From contig CM041200.1 in NCBI GenBank assembly GCA_023078555.1, forward strand, positions 9,420,356 through 9,484,355: a DNA stretch of 64,000 nt. The letters run 5' to 3'. The position numbers and the translations under genes are program-made. Each line of letters begins with the position of its first letter. The first letter of the stretch is position 1. The notes below the pieces were generated by a model. That model was not told the DNA's origin, made no database searches, and was given only the letters and a program-made list of their open reading frames with translations. Shown here in pieces: positions 46,551-55,326 of the stretch. Source of the stretch: Ulva prolifera (Eukaryota > Chlorophyta > Ulvophyceae > Ulvales > Ulvaceae).

Positions 46551-46552
46551 GC

Positions 46553-49030
46553 GTCCTCTGCCCTCCCACGCAGTGTAGCGGGGTTGACAGTGTTGCTGCC
46601 CATCGTTGCCGTAGCACAGCGGCACCTGGTCCTTCTGTGCTGTTACCCCCTCTGCCCCCCCACGCAGTGCAGCGTGGTTGACAGTGGTGCTGCCCATCGT
46701 TGCCGCAGCACAGTGGCACCTGGTGTTTCTGTGCTGTTACCCCCTCTGCCCCCCCACGCAGTGCAGCGGGGTTGACAGTGGTGCTGCCCATCGCTGCCGC
46801 AGCACAGTGGCACTTGGTGTTTCTGTGCTGTTATACCCTCCGCCCCCCCACGCAGTGCTGCGGGGATGACAGTGGTGCTGCCCATCGCTGCCGCAGCACA
46901 GTGGCACTTGGTGTTTCTGTGCTGTTATACCCTCCGCCCCCCCACGCAGTGCTGCGGGGATGACAGTGATGCTGCCCATCGTTGCCGCAGCACAGTGGCG
47001 CCTGGTGTTTCTGTGCTGTTATAATTACCCCTTCTGCCGTCCCACGCAGTGTAGCGGGGTTGACAGTGTTGCTGCCCATCATTGCCGTAGCACAGCGGCA
47101 CCTGGTCCTTCTGTGCTGTTACCCCCTCTGCCCCCCCACGCAGTGCAGCGTGGTTGACAGTGTTGCTGCCCATCGTTGCCGTAGCACAGCGGCACCTGGT
47201 CCTTCTGTGCTGTTACCCCCTCTGCCCCCCCACGCAGTGCAGCGTGGTTGACAGTGGTGCTGCCCATCGCTGCCGCAGCACAGTGGCACTTGGTGTTTCT
47301 GTGCTGTTATACCCTCCGCCCCCCCACGCAGTGCTGCGGGGATGACAGTGATGCTGCCCATCGTTGCCGCAGCACAGTGGCGCCTGGTGTTTCTGTGCTG
47401 TTATAATTACCCCTTCTGCCCTCCCACGCAGTGTAGCGGGGTTGACAGTGTTGCTGCCCATCATTGCCGTAGCACAGCGGCACCTGGTCCTTTTGTGCTG
47501 TTACCCCCTCTGCCCCCCCACGCAGTTCAGCGTGGTTGACAGTGGTGCTGCCCATCGTTGCCGCAGCACAGTGGCACCTGGTGTTTCTGTGCTGTTACCC
47601 CCTCTGCCCCCCCACGCAGTGCAGCGGGGTTGACAGTGGTGCTGCCCATCGCTGCCGCAGCACAGTGGCACTTGGTGTTTCTGTGCTGTTATACCCTCCG
47701 CCCCCCCACGCAGTGCTGCGGGGATGACAGTGATGCTGCCCATCGTTGCCGCAGCACAGTGGCGCCTGGTGTTTCTGTGCTGTTATAATTACCCCTTCTG
47801 CCCTCCCACGCAGTGTAGCGGGGTTGACAGTGTTGCTGCCCATCGTTGCCGTAGCACAGCGGCACCTGGTCCTTCTGTGCTGTTACCCCCTCTGCCCCCC
47901 CACGCAGTGCAGCGGGGTTGACAGTGGTGCTGCCAATCGCTGCCGCAGCACAGTGGCACTTGGTGTTTCTGTGCTGTTATACCCTCCGCCCCCCCACGCA
48001 GTGCTGCGGGGATGACAGTGATGCTGCCCATCGTTGCCGCAGCACAGTGGCGCCTGGTGTTTCTGTGCTGTTATAATTACCCCTTCTGCCCTCCCACGCA
48101 GTGTAGCGGGGTTGACAGTGTTGCTGCCCATCATTGCCGTAGCACAGCGGCACCTGGTCCTTCTGTGCTGTTACCCCCTCTGCCCCCCCACGCAGTGCAG
48201 CGTGGTTGACAGTGGTGCTGCCCGTCGTTGCCGTAGCACAGCGGCACCTGGTCCTTTTGTGCTGTTACCCCCTCTGCCCCCCCACGCAGTGCAGCGTGGT
48301 TGACAGTGGTGCTGCCCATCGTTGCCGCAGCACAGTGGCACCTGGTGTTTCTGTGCTGTTACCCCCTCTGCCCCCCCACGCAGTGCAGCGGGGTTGACAG
48401 TGGTGCTGCCCATCGCTGCCGCAGCACAGTGGCACTTGGTGTTTCTGTGCTGTTATACCCTCCGCCCCCCCACGCAGTGCTGCGGGGATGACAGTGATGC
48501 TGCCCATCGTTGCCGCAGCACAGTGGCGCCTGGTGTTTCTGTGCTGTTATAATTACCCCTTCTGCCCTCCCACGCAGTGTAGCGGGGTTGACAGTGTTGC
48601 TGCCCATCGTTGCCGCAGCACAGTGGCACCTGGTGTTTCTGTGCTGTTACCCCCTCTGCCCCCCCACGCAGTGCAGCGGGGTTGACAGTGGTGCTGCCCA
48701 TCGCTGCCGCAGCACAGTGGCGCCTGGTGTTTCTGTGCTGTTATAATTACCCCTTCTGCCCTCTCACGCAGTGTAGCGGGGTTGACAGTGGTGCTGCCCA
48801 TCGTTGCCGCAGCACAGTGGCACCTGGTGTTTCTGTGCTGTTACCCCCTCTGCCCCCCCACGCAGTGCAGCGGGGTTGACAGTGGTGTTGCCCATCGCTG
48901 CCGCAGCACAGTGGCACTTGGTGTTTCTGTGCTGTTATACCCTCCGCCCCCCCACGCAGAGCTGCGGGGATGACAGTGATGCTGCCCATCGTTGCTGAAT
49001 CACAGTGGCACTTGGTGTTTCTGTGTTGTT
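46553..49030. repeat. 94-100 bp satellite, about 26 copies
   Basis: Units run CCCACGCAGTG(C/T)(A/T)GCGGGG, then TTGACAGTG(G/T)TGCTGCCCATC, GCAGCACAGTGGC and TTTCTGTGCTGTTA. Three variants exist: one with TACCCCCTCTG (94 bp), one with ATACCCTCCG (94 bp) and one with ATAATTACCCCTTCTG (100 bp). They recur in blocks of about 382 bp (three 94-bp units plus one 100-bp unit), for example at 47043, 47425 and 47807, so it is a higher-order array. Divergence is a few per cent. The many open frames on both strands are repeat artefacts. Confidence 0.95.
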
Positions 49031-49236
49031 ATGCCCTCTGCCCCCTTCATGTCTGGGTGCTGCCACGCCAGGGTCAGGCTGACCATCGCCTTAAAGACAG
49101 GCCACAGCGCCCTCACCACCCAAGCTAGACATGTTATGCCACGCTATACAAATGAATCGCAAGCATTATTCGTGCCACATGCTGTTAACCTTCAGCTAGC
49201 CTCCCTGCACGTCAGGACAGTACTAGAGAAATACAA

Positions 49237-49512
49237 AGGGTCCAATGGGTTGAGGACGGATTAAAAGCTACCCTCTCCGTTTCAGGAGGTCGTGGGTTCG
49301 ATTCTGCGTGCGCTTTGGGGAATCGAAACGGCCGTACGTGACCACCTCGCTTAGCACAGGAGGAGGCCCTGTGAGTTGCGTACGGTCGTCTGAGGGGGGT
49401 TTCCAGGTGGTTTACCCCTTCGGCATATGTGGTCCCGTTAATTCGGAGTTGTCAATGTCCAATAGGATATGGCTCAGTAAATTCAGATTTACTTTACTTT
49501 ACTTTACTTTAC
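49237..49512 (+). mobile_element. Family A SINE, near full length, tRNA-like head
   Basis: The head has a box A-like TCCAATGGGTTGAGGACG and a canonical box B GGTTCGATTC (about 49292), spaced as in a tRNA-derived RNA polymerase III promoter. The body has GTGCGCTTTGGGGAATCG, ACCACCTCGCTTAGCAC, TGCGTACGGTCGTCTGAGG and TGTCAATGTCCAATAGGATA. The tail is four or more TTTAC units. Diverged or truncated copies occur at 7540, 14955, 32834, 34207, 41578 and 59398. A clear target duplication was not found for this copy. Confidence 0.8.
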
Positions 49513-49744
49513 AAAGAGAGTCGATACAAATAAACTAGAAATGCATTATCATGAGACGATATCGACGCCGACGCCGAGAGACTCCAGACGCTTATAATAG
49601 CTCATATGAATTGGCTTACATTGCTGTGGGAAGATGCTCCGTTGGTACTATACTCGCTCCAGAGATCGTTGATGGCGAGATGCAATGCTCGTGGGCTATC
49701 CATCGACACTGCAGTGGTGACTAGCGCATGCATTACTCGACCCC

Positions 49745-49830
49745 GTAATGGTCGGTGAGGCACCGACCATTCCACGACGTTGCTGACTGGGCCGTAATGG
49801 TCGGTGAGGCACCGACCATTCCACGATGTT
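49745..49830. repeat. Two copies of a related palindrome near the right end of the CACTA element
   Basis: AATGGTCGGTG and its inverse CACCGACCATT flank AGG; the unit occurs twice in tandem about 53 bp apart with CCACGA(C/T)GTTGCTGACTGGG between. The arm differs by a couple of bases from the 43.3-kb palindrome (AATGGTTGGTG), so the two arrays share ancestry at opposite sides of the transposon. Single half-like sites occur near 44562 and 49862. Confidence 0.85.
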
Positions 49831-50304
49831 GCTGACTGGGCACACTTGCATCGATTCAGACCGGAATGGACGGTGCCACACTGACCACTCAGCGACAGGA
49901 GCACGCCATTTGTCTCCTCTGAACGCGGTCCATGCTTGACCACCTAAAGGAGAGTAGCACCAACTTGTCAGGCACGTCCTCGTCTTCCGTGGGCATCGGA
50001 TATGCAGACATGAGTGCTCAATCCTTTTCAATATCCTTTGGTGTACATGCATGTATGTCTTCTCCGTTAACTCTTTTGTAAACTTGTTCCAGCTCAAACT
50101 CTGAGCAGTCGGACTGCTGGACGTACATGGGCGCAGCTTCTTTGATGTTTGTCTTCTTCCATGTGCTCGTTTGTAATGTTTTTATTTGTGCGCAGCTGCG
50201 TTCGCCTCAGTACGCAATGGATTTCCAGTGCTTTTCATCTGCGGAGACTGATTGGCCTGTCTCGCGCGATGGAAGAGCACACAATCATGTCAGCGCTGTT
50301 GCCG

Positions 50305-50490
50305 AGGAAGCCATAGGACATTCCGCAGCCACCAAGGAAGCCATAGGACATTCCGCTGCCACCAAGGAAGCCATAGGACATTCCGCCACGATCGTTCCTT
50401 GTGAAGCATACGGACGCGGGCGGAAGGTCAACAGCCTCGTAGGAATGTTCCTCTGTCAGCGGAACGCCTTCGGTTCCGCCCCGGAATGTC
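50305..50490. repeat. Right subterminal TTCCG repeats, including a 30-bp triplet
   Basis: A 30-bp unit (GAAGCCATAGGACATTCCGC plus CACCAAG) occurs three times from about 50308, followed by more TTCCG/CGGAA sites up to the terminal repeat. It mirrors the left subterminal zone. The open frame across it (repeats of HSAATKEAIG) is incidental. Confidence 0.7.
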
Positions 50491-51381
50491 ACCATTCTCC
50501 TAGTGGTAGGTGTTAGTATTGTACACACGTGTGCTGTTCCGGCGGTGCTACCAGCCTCTCCGACTTGGTCTCGGCATTACCCATCATGATGGGGTGCACC
50601 CCAGTGGCCCGCACAAACCCCTTAGTCGCTGTGGCCATGTGCATGCGGCCCTTGCATGCTGTGCGATGCTCATGATGCTCGGACAACCTGCTCGGCAAAT
50701 AGCCACTCTGGAGTGTTCTGGCGTTGGATGTTGGATTTGGATGTTGGATGATGTACCCCGAGGTCAAACTATCTGCCGTTAGGTGTATACAGGTGCGACG
50801 CAGGACTGTACTGTACCGAACAGTGTGTGATTGACTTGAGTAGTTGTTGTCAAGCTTCGATTACTTTCTACCTTTGTTTTTACCTGTCTGTGGCACATGT
50901 TTTCAAATGAATCGCAAACAAGTATGGACAAGCGCAATCGATACAGGGGAAGCTGTGCAGCTGTTGTCAGACAACATGTGGCCCAGGCAGCTTTGTTGCC
51001 TACAAACGTGTGCCACCTCGGCCTGCCAAGCACTTTTAGTCAATCTGCACACATGGGCTGCGTCTGATCCCGCCGATACGCGAGATACTAGCATTGTATT
51101 GGTGGATAGCTCGGTGGGTCTTTTGAGAAGGCCACCTGACTTGCGAGTAGAGCTGTAAATTTAACTTTTGGAAGCACGATTTAACGTTAATTAACAAAGC
51201 TAAAGTAAAATTAAAGTAAAATACGGTCAAAAAGCTTTACTTTAAACGTGTTTTAAAATGGTGCTTTGCCACTTTACCATTAAAGTTGTTAAATACGTCG
51301 AAGAGGCATTTGCTGCCAATTGCACGGCATAAACACGGCACAGACATGTCCACAACCACCTACATGCATCTATTGCACGAC

Positions 51382-51831
51382 CTACCAACTATCTGCATCG
51401 CCTGAACAACTTGACGACGATGGAGATGCTCCTAGGCTGTCAGAATGTTGGTCACATGCAACGGAACCCATGTTCTGCATCACCAACTCCTCCTCATCCA
51501 CTTCATCGACAAATTCGAGCAGACTGTCGAAGCGTGGAGCTTCAACAACAGCACCATCATGTTCGTTCAGAAGTCCTCCTGAACGAACATGATGGTGCTG
51601 TTGTTGAAGCTCCACGCTTCGACAGTCTGCTCGAATTTGTCGATGGAGGTGCACGTTCATCTTGGCGTACACTATCATTGCAAGCGTCTTGTTCTTCATT
51701 GACCTTCGCTTGGCAGTCAAGTTGTCTCCAAATGAGTTCCACAGCCTCTCGACAGCTGTTGAGGAGGGCTTCGCAGACATCACTTTGATTGCAGCCTCTC
51801 TCAACACTTTTCTGGGACTTGATGCATCCAA
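51382..51831 (-). pseudogene. hAT transposase C-terminal remnant
   Basis: An open frame of 149 codons includes KVMSAKPSSTAVERLWNSFG and RSMKNKTLAMIVYAKMNVHL. These match the layout of the hAT C-terminal dimerisation domain (S-x-x-x-E-R-x-(F/W)-S, then N-(K/R)-L/T near the end). The catalytic core and BED zinc finger are absent. The frame then runs across a 66-bp inverted duplication, ending in Ser/Asp-rich sequence. It is a fragment of a once larger protein, not an active transposase. Confidence 0.7.
51505..51644. repeat. 66-bp perfect inverted duplication inside the hAT element
   Basis: The arm 51505-51570 (ATCGACAAATTCGAGCAGAC...) is repeated exactly in inverse at 51579-51644, with an 8-base loop. 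Both arms derive from the transposase-coding frame (VVEAPRFDSLLEFVD reads on the minus strand from one arm and on the plus strand from the other). Perfect identity implies a recent event. Confidence 0.95.
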
Positions 51832-52411
51832 AAGGCGACTGGCGGCTCACCATCTACCCCAACTTGCTGCAATTTGCGGCTATCTATGTGCAAGTGCTTC
51901 AGAGTCTCAGTCTCATGCACACCAAGAAATGCTCTGAGAGCTCCCGACAGGAGAGTAGCCTTGATATCAGTGAGGGAAAGTGACATGTTGCTTTCACGGC
52001 GTTGTTGAACAACAGTGTGCTTGTCTTTTGTCATGTCTAGAACTTGCAGCTGCCAATTCAAACTGAGGTCTAGAGTTCCTAGTTCTTCAAGCATGAGCAA
52101 GTGCACAGCGGCACAGATAAGTACTAGGAGCCAACGGTAGGTGACTAGCTGTGACTGAGCTTTATATAACGTGCTTTGCTAGAGTTGTTTGTCCTATGAG
52201 GATGGTCAAAGTCATCTACATACAGCCCTTTTGGGTTGCCATTTTAGCTTTAAAGCCCGGTTAAAATTAAAAAAGTGTTAAAGTAAAATAAAAGTAAAAA
52301 TACCCCCTTTAACGCCACTCACGCGTTTTAACGTTAATATAGTTAACTAAAATAGCTTGTTAAAATTGATTAAAATGGGATTAAAATTAAATTTACAGCT
52401 CTACTTGCGAG

Positions 52412-55326
52412 GGACCTACGTGGCCATGGCTTTGTACACCGACCGACATGCTTGTTTTGGAGCACTCTGTGTTACTGGTGCACTCGTTGGAGTGCCCGGA
52501 TGGCTCGAACGCGCTGGGACTAACTCATACCAAGCACCATCGCGTGCGTCAGTCCACACAATAGACAATGTCGCACGGGTGATGCATAACAGAACAGTTG
52601 CGGGGCCTCAGCAGGCACGCACAAGCATGAATAACGCACATAGCTGCTGCAATGTGTTGTGGCAGGCGACTTTTTCAAAGCCGGAACGCGAGGGGCGCTG
52701 TACTCCCGACATGTGGCCGGTGCTATGCCATGTCGTCTGTGCCCAGAATAGGCCCTTGTGCGACGCAGGATCGCATAAGCAAAAACAGTGAACTAAAATC
52801 TTAAAATATCTCCCATGGCAAGCGATCCTCATGTGGCCCACAAACGCCTGACCTGAGCTATCTCTTGACATGCGCGGGTTCAGCTGTTCAATGCTCCCAC
52901 GAGCAGCGTACCCATCTAGCGATTGTCCAACAATGACGCTGATCATCGTGCCGATGCGTACCATTCGACAAGAATCAATACACCTGTGCTCGTTGCAGAT
53001 CGCGCAGTGTTGCAATGCAATGCACTTGCATGGGCCTGCACTGCTGGCTATCTCGTACACTCCCAACCGCGGCCGCGGCGAGTCGCGACCTGCTTACAAA
53101 GCACAATACACGTAGGCATTGTCTGGTCTAGGAGCGCCAAGGACATTCCAGTAAAGCTATCATGCAATTACTGTGGCGAAAGCTTCCAGCGTGTAAAGCT
53201 AATATGCTGCCACCGCGGCAAAAGCATCCATCAGCGCGTCAAGACGACTGCGACACCATGGAGGACCTCTTTCGCAGGCAGGTATGAAACACCCTTTCGG
53301 AGGGGCACCATTGAATGCAGCCGGTGACCTTGGTCTTGGCGATGCACGGCGGCTCGGATCGCTAGCCAACTGGCGCGAGTGCTTGGTACCAGAGAAGGGG
53401 ACACACCTCTGCAACTTGACAGCGGTTAAAATACATGATGAAGGCGTATTACCGGCGGTGGCCGGTGGCGCATCAGAGATTGGCACGTCGGTGAATGCCG
53501 ATCGGCCGTGTGTTGTCTCTGTGTCAGACAGCATGTAAGGCAGTCAGGCATCGCGGAAATATGCCTTTGCACCGCTTGTCTCAGGTTCTGTGCTTTCAAC
53601 TGCTTCCGGACGGAGAGCCTTCCAGGAAGTACAAGTGCATACGCGTGCGTGAAGGGCACGCCCGGCGTTGGCTGTCAGCCTCCGTGGTAGAGCAGACGGT
53701 TGGGTGCATCGTGACAAAGGCTGCTGATCAGTGTTCCATGCTTAAATACAGACATTGCACCACGAGATGGAGCAGTTGCACAACGACAGGCGCGAGTAGG
53801 GAAGCTCCACTTGTGTGGCACCGGAGTAGCAGCAGTCAGTCATATTGCAGCAGCTGATTCAATGTTCCACAGTGGACGCGCGGAACGAAGGCTCAATTCG
53901 CTCAAATTCGACATGTTTATCCTGCATCACCCTTGCACATCACACAACCGATTGGTGATCCCAGAGAAGCAGAATTTCACAGCTCAAACTGAGTGTGTAT
54001 GATACTCTGATCAGCAACCACCCAGTCAGGACGCTACAAGCCCAGCACCTGAATTGTCGCTTCGTCGCCCGTTCCTTACCCCACTGCTCGTGCAGGCCTG
54101 AAGTTGCCACTGCTGGCTGCGGTTTGGCACGATTGACCAGACATACAGTCAAAGCTTGATGCACACATGCAGCAGCACAGGATCGTTGTCTCACTCGCCC
54201 ATGGACTCGAGTTCTGTGATGTGAGTTGTGCGTGCCCAGCAGACAGATGTCAGCCCTAACTACTGCAGCCTCACGAAAGGCCATGCTTCAGGTGTCCATG
54301 CATCAACGCATTTACACCACCACAGCAGCAACTGTCACGCCACACACAGCAGCCTCTGTTGCACCGCCTCACAAACAGGCCAACCATGCGCATTTGTATC
54401 GTGCATGTCGATGCATTTGGGCCGCCCACGACTATGCTACACATGCTCCACATCGAGGATCCGCGGTTACAGCGAAACAGGTGCAGGATGCTCTGTGGCC
54501 ACCATGCTGCTTTGACACTCTCCGCTCCACCGGTGTTCGTGTCAATGCCATGACATCAACAAACCCACTCCCGCGAACCTGCAGGAAGGGTGAGTCTGCA
54601 GCAGGTGGGTCGGCCCATCTGGCCGCACCCGTGGGTGTTAGCCCGCCGCGCAAACTGGCTCTCCAGGACATAATTACCCCCCGGCACTCCCACATGGCAT
54701 ACTATGCACACCCATGTCCAGAACGTCGCAGCCCAGCTCCGCCACGGTGTCAGGCGCATTCCCGCTCGCTGCGGCGGACCCGGCTGACATGTCGGCACAC
54801 CAGGCCCCCGACGGCAGCACCCTCCGGCGCCGCGCACGCGCACATGGGTTCCATGTCGATCCCGCAGCGCTCATATCTGTGTAAACGTGTGCACCTGCAG
54901 ACAGACGTGACTGCACAACACAAGGCAAAAAGGCACGGTAGGGGCTGCCGCACAGCACTGCCAGCATGCCTCCAGGGATGGCCCTGGGCGCCCGTCATTT
55001 ACAGTGGCAATGCCTACATAATCCCCCTCCCCCCCCCCCCGCCATATCCAGACAGCACGCCCCCCTCATACCACCAGCCCAACAGGTTTCAGATCAGACT
55101 TATCCCATGGCACCACCTCACGTGACTCAGTCGAAAACATCATGCATATATACATATATACAACCAAACGTACAAACAGGACTGCACCCCATAATTGTTC
55201 AATGCTCCTTCCGCACGCGCCCTTGCAGCCCATACACGGCGGCCACCATCCCATATCATCCCCTCTGCACAACCACAGATCCCCCCCCCCCCCCCCCCCC
55301 CCCACATGTGCACCACAGACCCAGCG
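52412..55326. other. Stretch without a recognised gene, right of the hAT element
   Basis: Several medium open frames exist (for example plus 54226-55125), but they are His/Pro/Cys/Thr-rich like random GC-rich frames and have no family motif. A run of C interrupts at 55028 and a 23-C run lies at 55281. Confidence 0.4.
55281..55303 (+). repeat. Run of 23 C
   Basis: An uninterrupted C homopolymer about 24 bases past the stop of the minus-strand DUF1997 gene; in the transcript it would be a G run in the 3' untranslated region. Confidence 0.95.

Larger units (their letters stand above)
42086..50505. mobile_element. 8.4-kb EnSpm/CACTA DNA transposon carrying satellites
   Basis: The left end CACTAGGAGAATGGTGAC (from 42086) and the right end, its exact inverse ending at 50505, form an 18-bp terminal inverted repeat beginning CACTA. 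Both ends are flanked by GTA (42083-42085 and 50506-50508), the 3-bp duplication typical of EnSpm/CACTA elements. Subterminal zones at both ends are dense in TTCCG/CGGAA in both orientations, like CACTA transposase-binding repeats. The interior holds a palindromic satellite, a 94-100 bp satellite, a SINE and family B copies. I recognise no transposase domain, only one possible small terminal exon (42975-43205), so it is probably non-autonomous or badly decayed. Further ends of the same family occur at 62868 and 63801. The ends and duplication are directly seen; unity of the interior is inferred. Confidence 0.8.
51148..52403. mobile_element. 1256-bp hAT-family transposon with 8-bp target duplication
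   Basis: The left end TAGAGCTGTAAATTTAA and the right end, its inverse TTAAATTTACAGCTCTA, are bounded by identical CTTGCGAG on both sides (51140-51147 and 52404-52411). An 8-bp duplication with TAGAG-type ends defines hAT. The subterminal 150 bp on each side is strikingly AT-rich (TTAAAGTAAAAT-like motifs) against the GC-rich surroundings. Inside is only a remnant of the transposase C-terminal dimerisation region (minus strand), so the copy is an internally deleted, non-autonomous element. It sits about 640 bp right of the CACTA element. Confidence 0.9.

Noticed and set aside
46438-48998. Dozens of 60-117 residue frames on both strands
   Set aside because: All are readings of the 94-100 bp satellite in different phases.
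49237-49330. Functional tRNA gene suggested by GGTTCGATTC
   Set aside because: No acceptor stem or anticodon arm can be folded around it; it is the head of a SINE whose body and tail recur elsewhere.
53130-53300. Zinc-finger-like CNYCGESF...CCHRGKSIH in a plus-strand frame
   Set aside because: Cys/His spacing does not fit C2H2 or other common fingers, and no splice-consistent gene could be built around it.
54226-55125. 299-codon plus-strand open frame
   Set aside because: His/Pro/Thr/Cys-rich, no family motif, no domain-like segment; it looks like a chance frame in GC-rich DNA, though its length keeps it from being fully dismissed.
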